The notes beneath the pieces are model-generated. The model saw only the letters and a program-made list of their open reading frames with translations. It ran no database searches and was not told the origin of the DNA. From DAIQNV01 sp038748775 (lineage in GTDB: Bacteria > Planctomycetota > Phycisphaerae > Phycisphaerales > UBA1924), in assembly GCA_038748775.1 (NCBI GenBank), contig JBCDIT010000011.1, positions 1 through 64,000 of the forward strand: 64,000 bases of DNA. The letters are read 5' to 3'. Position numbers and translations under genes: made by a program. How positions within the stretch are numbered: position 1 is the first letter of the stretch; each line of letters starts with the position of its first letter. This document shows, piece by piece, positions 11,247 to 19,651 of this stretch.

Positions 11247-11415
11247 GGCTGAAAAAAGAACTCGGCGCCCAGCACGTTGCCGAGCACCGAGTCTCGTGGG
11301 GGTCGAAGCAAGGTGCTCGGAGCACGCAGATCGTCCCGGTGACACCGGGCGATGGTTTGAATCACGTGTGAGGAATCCGTCCCGAGCTTGATGTTCGGCG
11401 ATACGTCGCATTACC

Positions 11416-11433
11416 CCGGGCGGTTCCGCCCGG
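11416..11433. terminator. perfect hairpin between convergent genes
   Basis: CCGGGCGG-TT-CCGCCCGG lies in the 260-bp gap between the convergent copper-lipoprotein and UDG genes. It could end transcription from either side, although neither flank is T-rich. The rest of the gap (11247-11506) shows no gene. Confidence 0.4.
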
Positions 11434-11506
11434 ATAAACGTGATTCCATACTTCGTTGATCGATTGATGCACCCGCCGACAGACAAAGCGCTTTCAACAA
11501 GGGCGT

Positions 11507-12259
11507 TTACAGCCCCAAGCGGGTCATGACTTGTTGCAAGTCTGACCAGACAAGCTTGCGGTTCTCTTCGGTGTAGCTCCGCAGCAGGTAGGCGGGGTGG
11601 TAGGTCGGCATCACCGGGATTGTCGCCTGGAACCCTTCCGGAGGCGACAGGCCGTCCGGCGGAGGGAACTCGAACCACTGTCCTCGCAGCTTGCCCATCG
11701 GCTCGGATCGCTCAAGCAGACAGTGCACGGCGGGCTTACCCAGCGTGACGATCGCCTCGGGGTGCACGATTCTGATTTGCTCGTACAGGTACGGCGCACA
11801 CAGGCGCATCTCTTCAAGCGTCGGGGTTGCATTGCCGGGGGGCCTGGTCTTGAGCACGTTGGCGATGTAGACGGTGTCGCGCGAGAGCCCCATCGCCTTG
11901 ATCATCTTGTTGAGCAGCTCACCCGCGCGCCCCACGAATGGTGTGCCGGTCTTGTCCTCCTCGGCGCCCGGGGCTTCGCCGACGAACATCAGGCGTGCGC
12001 ACGGATCGCCGTCTCCCCACACGATGTTCTCAAACGTCGTGTTGAAGTGCTGGTGCGGCGCGTCGGACTCGTACTTCGCGCGGAGCGCATCGAGATCAGC
12101 CGCGACCGCATCGCGGTCGCGTGACACCCGGGGCGCGGGCTTGGGCTCGACGGCGGCCGACCCGGTCTGACGGCGCACCGGCACCGATTCGGCTCCCAAG
12201 AGCCTCGCGGTCGAGGCGTGCTGGGCGGCGATTCGGGCGAGTTGGTCCGGCTGAGTCAT
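11507..12259 (-). CDS. uracil-DNA glycosylase, family 4-like, lacking most Fe-S ligands
   Basis: A 250-aa protein that removes uracil from DNA by family resemblance. Motif 1 is FVGEAPGAEEDKTGTPFVG (about 92-110) and motif 2 is MPTYHPAYLLR (about 218-228), with the NVLKTRPPGNATPT block between them. Classical family 4 enzymes hold a [4Fe-4S] cluster through a CxxC near the N-terminus, a Cys in the NVVKCRPP block and a Cys about 16 residues later. Here the CxxC is absent and the NVxK Cys is Thr. Only the later Cys (EMRLCAPYL) remains. It is the second gene of a minus-strand pair behind a small membrane protein, with 12 bp between them. Confidence 0.88.
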   Translation of the reverse strand: MTQPDQLARIAAQHASTARLLGAESVPVRRQTGSAAVEPKPAPRVSRDRDAVAADLDALRAKYESDAPHQHFNTTFENIVWGDGDPCARLMFVGEAPGAEEDKTGTPFVGRAGELLNKMIKAMGLSRDTVYIANVLKTRPPGNATPTLEEMRLCAPYLYEQIRIVHPEAIVTLGKPAVHCLLERSEPMGKLRGQWFEFPPPDGLSPPEGFQATIPVMPTYHPAYLLRSYTEENRKLVWSDLQQVMTRLGL

Positions 12260-12271
12260 ACGAATCGAACG

Positions 12272-12634
12272 TTAGCCGTCGCTCTCGGGAAGAAGGTTCT
12301 CGACGGCATCAGAGGCGTCCTCGGCGGCCTCTTCCAGCGCAGCTTCGGCCGCCGCGGCGGCTTCGCGTGCGGCGCGCTCGGCCTCTTCGTCGGTCGGCTC
12401 GCGATCGGGAGCGGCGGTGGTTGGCGGAGCACCCGTCGGCATGGGATCAGCCTGAGCGCGGCTGAGGCGGCCGACCTCCGGCCCCAGGATCGCGGCGGAC
12501 GCACCGACGATGATACCGATGACGAGGCCGCCAATGAAGGCCTTGCCGCCTCCGCCACCGGGCGCCGGTGCGGCGGGCTTCGCGGGGGCCGGGCTCGGCT
12601 GAGTCTCGGTCTGCGGCTGGTTCTCGTCGCTCAT
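12272..12634 (-). CDS. small Ala/Pro-rich single-span membrane protein
   Basis: A 120-aa protein starting MSDENQPQTETQPSPAP. A Pro/Ala-rich N-terminal tail leads to a Gly run and one transmembrane helix at about 31-52 (KAFIGGLVIGIIVGASAAIL). The tail after it is acidic, Ala/Glu-rich and helical. The frame stays open further upstream, but the ATG at 12634 has a GAGGG ribosome site and the upstream residues look non-genuine. It lies 12 bp before the UDG start, so the two are probably cotranscribed. No family is recognised. Confidence 0.7.
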   Translation of the reverse strand: MSDENQPQTETQPSPAPAKPAAPAPGGGGGKAFIGGLVIGIIVGASAAILGPEVGRLSRAQADPMPTGAPPTTAAPDREPTDEEAERAAREAAAAAEAALEEAAEDASDAVENLLPESDG

Positions 12635-12798
12635 CGGTGGGATCCCTCTTCGGGCGCGGGGCGGGGCGGGGCGCCGGGTGGGCGGTGGATCGGCTATGGA
12701 CGGAGAGGGGACGGGCACGACCGCTCCTCGACGATTTCCGGGACGCCATCGTAGCGCGTCTCCGAGCCGAGGGACCAGGGTTCGGAATCGAGAAGGTG

Positions 12799-13005
12799 CT
12801 ATCGGAGCCGTCGCATCCGCCCGATCCAGCGGGCGTACTCGACGAGTTTTTCCCACCGGTCGGCCTGGGCTTCCGGGCCTTCGGCGGTGTCCTTCCGCCA
12901 GCGCCAGTATGGGTGGATCCGCGAACCCGAGGTTCGGAAGCCGGTCCTCGCGGCGAGTAACGCGATGGCGATAAATCCCACGATGGTGTCTACGAGCGTG
13001 GTCAT
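12799..13005 (-). CDS. small membrane protein coupled to the epimerase gene
   Basis: A 68-aa protein whose ATG overlaps the stop of the upstream epimerase gene (ATGA). One N-terminal transmembrane segment (LVDTIVGFIAIALLAA, about 4-19) is followed by a basic, Trp-containing cytoplasmic tail (IHPYWRWRKDT and KLVEYARWIGRMRRLR). It is easily missed because of its size. The coupled start and the sensible topology argue that it is real. Function unknown. Confidence 0.6.
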   Translation of the reverse strand: MTTLVDTIVGFIAIALLAARTGFRTSGSRIHPYWRWRKDTAEGPEAQADRWEKLVEYARWIGRMRRLR

Positions 13006-14009
13006 GCTTCAGCGGGGGCTCGGTACCACTCGGCGGCCCGGCGGACGCCCTCTTCGAACGAGACGAACGGCTCGTAGCCGAGACGGGCACGGATCCGTGT
13101 GAGATCGGCCAGCGAGTCTCGGACATCGCCGGCTCGGGCGTCGGCGTGTTCCGGACCGGGGGCGTCGGGGTTGAGTTCCTTGGCTATGAGCCTTGCGAGG
13201 TCGGCGATGGTGTGCCTCGCGCCACACCCGACGTTGAACACTTCTCCGTTGAGTGGCTCGCTCGATGCGGCGCCGAGCAGGAGAGCGAGCACGGCGTTTT
13301 CCACGTAGGTGAAGTCGCGCGACTGCTGCCCGTCACCTTGGATGACCGGGGCCTTTCCTTCGATGAGCCGCCTCGCGAAGATCGGGACGACGCCGGCGTA
13401 TGGGCTGTCGAACGGTTGCCTGGGACCGAAGACGTTGAAGAATCGCAACGAGACGGTGTCGAGATCGGTCGTCCGCGCCCAGGCGCTGTTGAGGTGCTCG
13501 GCGGCGAGCTTGCTCGCGGCGTAAGGCGAGCCGGGCCTGGGGACCATGCCTTCGTGCTTGGGGAGTTCCTCGGTGTTCCCGTACGCGGAACTCGACGCGG
13601 CGAGCATGAGTCGCTTCGCCCCCGCTTGCTTCGCGGCCATAAGAACCCGGAGCGTTCCCGTCGCGTTCACCGCCCACGACCGCTCCGGATCATCGAGCGA
13701 GCGAGGCACGCTCGAGAGCGCCGCGAGATGGAAGACCAGCCGTGCATCGGCCATCGCTTCGGCGAGGGCTGCGTCTTCGAGGATGGACCCCTGGACGAAG
13801 CGGACAGACGATGGATCGATGTCGATGAGTTGTCCGACGTGCTCGAGCGTGGAATTCGACAGATCGTCGATAACGGTCACCCGAGCGTTGAAGGCGTGCA
13901 GGGCTTCAACGAGGTGTGACCCGATGAACCCGGCGCCTCCGGTGACGCAGACGCGGACCGACTCGAAGGCTGGGCGGAGTCGGTCGGCGTGGTTTGCGGG
14001 TAGACGCAT
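13002..14009 (-). CDS. NAD-dependent sugar-nucleotide epimerase/dehydratase (GalE/WbpP type)
   Basis: A 335-aa extended short-chain dehydrogenase. A Rossmann loop CVTGGAGFIGSHLVEAL is followed by the acidic VIDDLSN that selects NAD. A Ser/Thr and the catalytic YAASK pair follow (SPYAASKLAAEHLNSAW). Family blocks VSLRFFNVFGPRQPF and VFNVGCGARHTIADLA are present. It most resembles UDP-glucose or UDP-N-acetylglucosamine 4-epimerases and would feed surface polysaccharide or glycoprotein synthesis. The substrate cannot be read from the sequence. The next gene starts within its stop codon. Confidence 0.9.
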   Translation of the reverse strand: MRLPANHADRLRPAFESVRVCVTGGAGFIGSHLVEALHAFNARVTVIDDLSNSTLEHVGQLIDIDPSSVRFVQGSILEDAALAEAMADARLVFHLAALSSVPRSLDDPERSWAVNATGTLRVLMAAKQAGAKRLMLAASSSAYGNTEELPKHEGMVPRPGSPYAASKLAAEHLNSAWARTTDLDTVSLRFFNVFGPRQPFDSPYAGVVPIFARRLIEGKAPVIQGDGQQSRDFTYVENAVLALLLGAASSEPLNGEVFNVGCGARHTIADLARLIAKELNPDAPGPEHADARAGDVRDSLADLTRIRARLGYEPFVSFEEGVRRAAEWYRAPAEA

Positions 14010-14057
14010 GGCGGATCGTACGCGGCGCCGAATCCGCGCGAGCGATGTCGGGCCTCG

Positions 14058-15161
14058 TTAACGGGGCGCCGACGCACGCCCCCACTCCGGCCAACCGGTG
14101 GTGTCGATCTCATCGCCTCCATAGTCGAGGCCTTGCAACCCGCCCCGCGTCCAGAGGAATGAACCGAGTGCGGTCCGTTCGTCATCTCGGAGATCTCCAT
14201 CGGCATCGAACTTCGCCGGCGGGAAGAACGACGGATCGATCGGGTAGTAACTCATCGTGTAGAAGACATCTTGCTTGTGCGGCTTGGAGGTGTGCCAACC
14301 CCGGTTGGACTCTCCCGTTATCCTCGCGTGCACCGAACCATCAAAGAAGAGCTGAGGAACATCCGAATCCGCGTAGGACCAGTGCTGTTTCTTCGGTCCG
14401 TCGAACTCTTCGAACATATGAACTTTGTTGCCCGGGAACATCACCTGGACGAGGCTGCGGATCGCGAACGACCTGTCCCAAAAGGTCACGAGATGTGGAT
14501 CACCGGTGAAGGACGTTCGCGGGAGTACGCCACGATCGGGGGACATTGATGAGACCGTCTTGATGTAGCTCGATGCGTACGGCCAGAACTGGCGAACATC
14601 CTCTCTCGACCAGCCCGTTGTCCCGCTTGCCGGCGGCGCACTCGGTACGACACCGGGCTCGGTGTTCGTCGGGTTTTCCTGCCAGCGAAGCAGATGACGA
14701 TCGTGCGGGCTGGCGACCAGGGGCTCGGGAAGTGCTCCACTCAGGTGGTCAAGCAACGGGAGATGCGGGTACCGGAAGTGTGGGGTGAGGGTTCGGCCGA
14801 GGAAGAGCGGGTCGTCGCCATCCCATCGACCGGTGTGTTTCCAGAGGATCTCGAGGCGCTGCCACTGATGGACGAACCTGAAGTCAGTCTCGGTCGCAAC
14901 ACTGCCATCCGACATCCGGTACGCGACGTTGAGCTTCCAACTGTAGTTGAAGATCTTGTCTTCGAAGTCCGCGGCGTAGGTCGCTGTTGCCCGACCGAGC
15001 TGAGAGAGATTGCTCAAACTCACCGCGTCTCGAGCCGACGCGCGGGCCTGCCCGAGGGCGGGCAGCAGGATCCCGATGAGCAGTGCGATGATCGCGACGA
15101 CGACCAGCAGCTCGGTCAGGGTAAACCCGTGGCTTCGCGGCATGCGCCAACGTTCGGCCAT
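14058..15161 (-). CDS. prepilin-type pseudopilin (N-terminal methylation motif)
   Basis: A 367-aa protein with a short basic leader MAERWRMPRSHG, then the prepilin peptidase site and hydrophobic helix FTLTELLVVVAIIALLIGI, with Glu at +5. The start at 15161 has GGGAG nine bases upstream. The body contains several Trp- and His-rich blocks seen in the large pseudopilin-like proteins that multiply in planctomycetes. Such proteins are processed by the prepilin peptidase and assembled by type II/IV machinery, here possibly the operon at 3-8.5 kb. Its specific role is unknown. Confidence 0.88.
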   Translation of the reverse strand: MAERWRMPRSHGFTLTELLVVVAIIALLIGILLPALGQARASARDAVSLSNLSQLGRATATYAADFEDKIFNYSWKLNVAYRMSDGSVATETDFRFVHQWQRLEILWKHTGRWDGDDPLFLGRTLTPHFRYPHLPLLDHLSGALPEPLVASPHDRHLLRWQENPTNTEPGVVPSAPPASGTTGWSREDVRQFWPYASSYIKTVSSMSPDRGVLPRTSFTGDPHLVTFWDRSFAIRSLVQVMFPGNKVHMFEEFDGPKKQHWSYADSDVPQLFFDGSVHARITGESNRGWHTSKPHKQDVFYTMSYYPIDPSFFPPAKFDADGDLRDDERTALGSFLWTRGGLQGLDYGGDEIDTTGWPEWGRASAPR

Positions 15162-15596
15162 TGATACAGCTCCCGATGAGCGACACGCGCCGCTCGGCGA
15201 CGACCAGCGGAACGACCGGTCACCATTTTGTCCCCACGAGCGAACGTCCCAGTGCCCCGAGGTCCTCGGAGACTCCGAGCGTACAGGCAAAACGCTGATC
15301 TGAGATGCGTTGTTGCGGGTAGCCGCCATCTCGGCCTCGAAGGCTCGAAAGCAATCGCGCTGGCTGGCCGATCGCGGGCAGCACCGAAGACTTGCCCTCG
15401 TTTCGTGTCGACATACGCCGGATCGCAACGGGCTGTCACTTTGGGGACATTTCGTTGCGCCTGGCGTCCTCGCTTTGCGTGTTCAGGTACGGCTGAGCGG
15501 TAGCTCGGCGCCACGCACGGGACTCAACACACCCCATTCACCCGACCAAGAGGTTAAGGGTCGCCCCCAGGCGGTTCCCCAGGAAGGACTCGAACG
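15162..15596. other. divergent intergenic region, no gene seen
   Basis: 435 bp separate the pseudopilin from the first dockerin-tailed gene. No frame here has both a start and a believable composition. A near-perfect inverted repeat with a one-base centre, CTCGGAG-A-CTCCGAG at 15265-15279, could be an operator. No promoter can be assigned with confidence. Confidence 0.4.
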
Positions 15597-17327
15597 ATGT
15601 CACGCGCTCTCACTGCATTGTGTCTCGCCGCGGCCGCCGGTTCGGCCCTCGCCCAGCAGACGATCACCGTTCCCGACGATTTCGCTTCGCTCACGAACGC
15701 CCTGAACCCTGGGGTCAGCGGGATCGCCCCAGGCGACACGCTGGTCCTGCGGGACACCGTCGACTACGTCGGACAGTTCGTCGTGACCGTCCCCGACCTG
15801 ACCCTTAGGGCCGCGGCGGGCGACAGCCCGGTGCTCGACGGCAACAACGCGGGGCGGGTCATCGTCTTCAACGGCGTGGGTGGCACCCTGACGCTCGATG
15901 GGCTGACGATCCAGAACGGGTTCACCAACGGCGGTTCCGGGGGCGGAGGCGGGGGCGTGTTTGCTTCAGGCGCTGATCTGATCACCGTCCGGGCCTGCAC
16001 GTTCCTCAACAACAGCGGGGGCGCCAGCACCGGCGGCGGGCTCTTCGGGCAGAGCATCGAGGTGCTCATCGAAGACTCGGTCTTCGATGGAAACAGTGCG
16101 ACCATAGGCGGCGCGGTCAGATTCCGCGACAACGTGGATGTCACGATCCGCAACACCCAGTTCACGAATAATGCCGCGGCGGGAAGCGGGCGCGGCGGCG
16201 CGTTCGACTACGGCGGCAATGGAAACGCGTCGATAGCGATCACCGACTCGACCTTCTCGGACAACGACGGGCGCGCCTTCGCCGGGGCTGTCAACGTCGA
16301 CGCCGCCCGCTCGGTTCGTCTCGAGCGATCGACGTTCGCCGACAACTTTGCGCTGAGAGACAACAACAGCTTCGGCGGCGCGGTGCGGCTCAACCGCGTC
16401 CCCGATACGTTCATCCAGGGCTGTGACTTCGAGCGCAACACCACCAACGACGCGGGCGGCGCCCTCATCGTGAGCAACGCCCTCTCCGAGACCGTCCGCG
16501 TGTTCGACACGCGCTTCGTCGACAACGAATCGTCGGACGGGGGCGCGATCCGGACGCAAGGCGGCACGTTCGAGTTCACCAACTGCGCGTTCATCGGCAA
16601 CAGGGCCGACCGGAACGGCCAGGGACCCTTCACCGGGGGCGCGATCCGGTTCACGCGACTGAACAGCAGCAACCGTACCGTTGCGGAGATCTTCAACTCG
16701 ATCTTCGAGGGCAACATCGCCGACCGTGCCGGCGCGATCGACCTGGCGCTAAGCTGCACCGTCACCATCGCCAACTCGGTATTCGCCGACAACGCTTCGG
16801 CCCCCGGGAGCACCGGGGGAGCCATCGAGGCGACCAACACCGACGTCGACGCCCGGATCTACAACAACATTTTCGCGGACAACTTCCCGTTGGGGAACAC
16901 CGTCAACGTCTCGACCGCCGCCGTTGTCGAAGACACCCGCTTCAATCTGTTCACGGACAACGGCCTGATCACCCAGGGAACCGACGAGGGGAACCTCTTC
17001 AACACCGACCCGCTGTTCGTCGACGCCTCGAACGGCGACTACACGCTCCAGCCCGGCTCGCCGGCGATCGACGCCGGAAGCACGTTCCTCTACAAGGGCG
17101 GGCAGCCGACCGACCTGGCCGGCAACGCCCGCACGCAGGACGACCCGAACACCGCCGACACCGGCGCGACGGTCGTCGGTCCGGTGATCGACATGGGTGC
17201 GTTCGAGTTCAACGTTGTGGGTGATGTTGTCAACGACTGCCCGGCCGACCTCGCGGCGCCGTTCGGGCTGACCGACCTGTCGGACATCGACGTGTTCATC
17301 CAGTCGTTCTTGGCCGGCTGCCCGTAA
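15597..17327 (+). CDS. secreted right-handed beta-helix protein with a single GC-type dockerin unit
   Basis: A 576-aa protein with signal peptide MSRALTALCLAAAAGSALA, cut before QQTITVPDDF. The body is a right-handed parallel beta-helix of the polymorphic outer-membrane-repeat type, with many GGG(V/L)F..S and F..N.A..GGA turns (for example CTFLNNSGGASTGGGLF), and ends with a DTGATVVGPVIDMGAFEF closing block. The tail has one dockerin-like unit only (CPADLAAPFGLTDLSDIDVF...AGCP), whereas every other member here has two. AGGAAGGA precedes the ATG. The fold is used for adhesion or polysaccharide binding and lysis. No catalytic residues can be named. It is the only plus-strand member of the main array and is followed by a good terminator. 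Confidence 0.88.
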   Translation: MSRALTALCLAAAAGSALAQQTITVPDDFASLTNALNPGVSGIAPGDTLVLRDTVDYVGQFVVTVPDLTLRAAAGDSPVLDGNNAGRVIVFNGVGGTLTLDGLTIQNGFTNGGSGGGGGGVFASGADLITVRACTFLNNSGGASTGGGLFGQSIEVLIEDSVFDGNSATIGGAVRFRDNVDVTIRNTQFTNNAAAGSGRGGAFDYGGNGNASIAITDSTFSDNDGRAFAGAVNVDAARSVRLERSTFADNFALRDNNSFGGAVRLNRVPDTFIQGCDFERNTTNDAGGALIVSNALSETVRVFDTRFVDNESSDGGAIRTQGGTFEFTNCAFIGNRADRNGQGPFTGGAIRFTRLNSSNRTVAEIFNSIFEGNIADRAGAIDLALSCTVTIANSVFADNASAPGSTGGAIEATNTDVDARIYNNIFADNFPLGNTVNVSTAAVVEDTRFNLFTDNGLITQGTDEGNLFNTDPLFVDASNGDYTLQPGSPAIDAGSTFLYKGGQPTDLAGNARTQDDPNTADTGATVVGPVIDMGAFEFNVVGDVVNDCPADLAAPFGLTDLSDIDVFIQSFLAGCP

Positions 17328-17357
17328 GAGCCCGAGACGCCCCTCTGTTCAGGAGAT

Positions 17358-17399
17358 CGCCGCCCGGTTGAGTTTGCTCGGCCGGGCGGTGGTTGTTTT
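17358..17399 (+). terminator. intrinsic terminator after the beta-helix gene
   Basis: GCCGCCCGG pairs with CCGGGCGGT around a 14-nt loop and is followed by GGTTGTTTT, 30 bp past the stop codon. This is a good Rho-independent terminator for the plus strand. Confidence 0.75.
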
Positions 17400-17478
17400 G
17401 GGACACGTGATTTAGAGGCTTCCGTTCGTGGGCTTCGCTGCGCTCAGACCACGGCACCCGACGCGACATCGGGGAGAC

Positions 17479-17514
17479 GGGAAGCCCGCCGGGTTCACGC
17501 TGGCGCGGCTTCCC
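17479..17514 (-). terminator. hairpin after the endonuclease I gene
   Basis: GGGAAGCC pairs perfectly with GGCTTCCC, with a further CGCC/GGCG inner stem. It lies about 50 bp beyond the stop of the minus-strand endonuclease gene. There is no strong T-tract, so it is a moderate candidate. Confidence 0.45.
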
Positions 17515-17560
17515 AAGCGAGTGTGCGGCCGGGGGGCGCTACGGCGCCGTCAAGCCTGAT

Positions 17561-19378
17561 CTAGGGGCACCCCGAGAGGAAGCTCACGATGAAGGCGTCG
17601 ATGTCGGATACGTCGAGCACACCGAACGGGGCCGCGATGTCGGCGGTGAGGTCGGACGCGACGAACGCGGCCACGAACGTGTCGATATCGGTGAGGTCGA
17701 GGACGCCGAACGGGGGAGCGATGTCCGCGACGCACGGCCCGGCCGACGCGATCGCGGTGATCGACAGCGTGGAGCGGGGGGCGGCGCCTTCGATGCCCGG
17801 ATCGTCGGCGGCCTGAAGCGTGAACTCTGCGTTGAACGCACCCGATGCCGAAAGCTCTGCGCTGACGACGATATCGCCCGATGTTCCCGCTTGGATGACG
17901 CCCGAGGGCGGCGTCACCGTGAAGGCGCTCGCGTCGCCCGACGACGAAAGGAGGGTGATGGTCGAACCGGCTGTGAACCCTGGCGTCGCCTCGAGTGCGT
18001 GGACCGGGATGGTGATTTCAACGACGGTGCTGACCCCGATAGAGCCGAAATTGACGGTGGTCGACTGAACGGTCGCGGCGCTCTCGAACGACGCGGCGGA
18101 GGGGTCGTAGAGCTCCGCGGTCACGATGATCTGATCGTCGGCGTCCTGGGCACCGAAGCCGGAACCGAGCCCGTCGGTCATATCGAGGTTGTCGATGACG
18201 ATGTCGCCGGAGTACATGCCGGCACCCGAGATCGCGGCCGGATCGACGCCGACGACGATCGGACGAGGGGCGGCGTCATTGATCGCGAACGTGTCGGTGA
18301 ACCCGTTTGTCAGCGGCTGATCGGTGATCGCGTCGCCGCCGGCGACGACGGCGTAGTACACCCCGTCCTGCCCGGCGCGGCTCAGCGTCACCTCGAAGCC
18401 CTGGGGGTCGGAGCCGACGATGAGGCGCTGGCAGAGATCGAGTACGGATCCGCCGTCGGTGCCCGGCGCGTCGCCGACCCAGAGTTGTGAATCGTTGTTG
18501 TTGTCGCGGAAGACCGACCATACGGCGCCCGGGAGATCGACGTACGCGTTGCGGTTGTTGGTGAAGAACGAGGGGTTGAAGGCGCTCGAGTAGATCGTGT
18601 GGTTGCGCCGGCGCTCGAACGTGCTGGGCTTCTCTTGATAGTGCCACTCGACGAGTGATGCGAGGTCGCCCATCTGATTGCCCGACGGGACCCCGTCGAC
18701 GAGTTGGAGGCTATAGCGGGTGGCGCTGTAGAAAAGCGACCGCGCGATCGACGCCTTGTCGGTGTCGCCCGGGAAGTAGTAGGTGCCGAGACTCCGGAAG
18801 TTGCCCGTTGTGCTCGCGAGACCAAAGGGCTTGTTGCCCCTCGAGCTGTTGATGCTCGGGTTGCAAGGTCGCAGTGAGTGTGGGTCGCCCAGGTTCCCTG
18901 TGCTGCTGTTTGACGCGCTCCCGGGCTGGCGTGAGACGGGCCAGACGTGTTCGCGGTTCCACGTCGACCCGGAATCCCACTGGCCCCCGACAGATGCAAC
19001 GTTGTAGGACAGGAGGATGTTCCCGGTCTGGTTCGGATCGGCGTCGTGGATCACGGCAGAATTTCGGAAGTCGCCGTACCGACGCTGGATATGCCCGGCC
19101 GACATCGCGTTGCGAAGCGTCGAGGCGAGCGTGGCGCCGGTGCCGCTGATGTTGGAGTAATAGGAGGCCGGCGACGCCCACTCATCGGTCTCGGTCGAGG
19201 GCACGACGAACCCGACCGTCTGGCCCGAGCCATCGCATCCGACGCTGGCGTGTGCGAGCGGGTCGAGGCCGGCATCGTCAGCGGCTTCGGGGAAGAACGG
19301 GGTGGTCGCATGCTGCGCCAGGACGCCCGATGTCGCGAGACCCGAGATGAGAGCAAACGTAACCTGGCATCGTTTCAT
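17561..19378 (-). CDS. secreted endonuclease I family nuclease with GC-type dockerin tail
   Basis: A 605-aa protein with signal peptide MKRCQVTFALISGLATSGVLA cut near QHATTPFF. Residues about 60-270 form an endonuclease I (EndA/NucM, beta-beta-alpha-metal) domain. The metal/catalytic block is WNREHVWPVSRQ (His at about 140). It is followed by DPHSLRPCNPSINSSRGNKP and later WHYQEKPSTFERRRN. A beta-sandwich region of about 250 residues follows, then two dockerin-like units ending SFLSGCP. It should cleave DNA or RNA outside the cell for nutrient or biofilm-DNA use. It is next to a second secreted hydrolase of the DNase I fold. Confidence 0.92.
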   Translation of the reverse strand: MKRCQVTFALISGLATSGVLAQHATTPFFPEAADDAGLDPLAHASVGCDGSGQTVGFVVPSTETDEWASPASYYSNISGTGATLASTLRNAMSAGHIQRRYGDFRNSAVIHDADPNQTGNILLSYNVASVGGQWDSGSTWNREHVWPVSRQPGSASNSSTGNLGDPHSLRPCNPSINSSRGNKPFGLASTTGNFRSLGTYYFPGDTDKASIARSLFYSATRYSLQLVDGVPSGNQMGDLASLVEWHYQEKPSTFERRRNHTIYSSAFNPSFFTNNRNAYVDLPGAVWSVFRDNNNDSQLWVGDAPGTDGGSVLDLCQRLIVGSDPQGFEVTLSRAGQDGVYYAVVAGGDAITDQPLTNGFTDTFAINDAAPRPIVVGVDPAAISGAGMYSGDIVIDNLDMTDGLGSGFGAQDADDQIIVTAELYDPSAASFESAATVQSTTVNFGSIGVSTVVEITIPVHALEATPGFTAGSTITLLSSSGDASAFTVTPPSGVIQAGTSGDIVVSAELSASGAFNAEFTLQAADDPGIEGAAPRSTLSITAIASAGPCVADIAPPFGVLDLTDIDTFVAAFVASDLTADIAAPFGVLDVSDIDAFIVSFLSGCP

Positions 19379-19651
19379 GGTCGTTCCCGTTGGAGACTGA
19401 TCTCACGTCCGGCAGACTGAGTAAGAGTCGATCTCGTTCATATCTCGCGGGCGTGCCCGAGCCGGAACGCGCTGCGTGTACTGAACTTATGGCGCCTTCC
19501 CGTGACGCGTCCTCGACGATGGCGGACCATACCGGCTTCATGAACCGATGGCAAGATCTTGATCCGTGGACAGACCGATATCCCGACGCTCCCCGGAAAG
19601 CGGCGTCGCATACCGGGTCTTTGTTCAGCTTTCGATCTGCCTAGCGAACGG

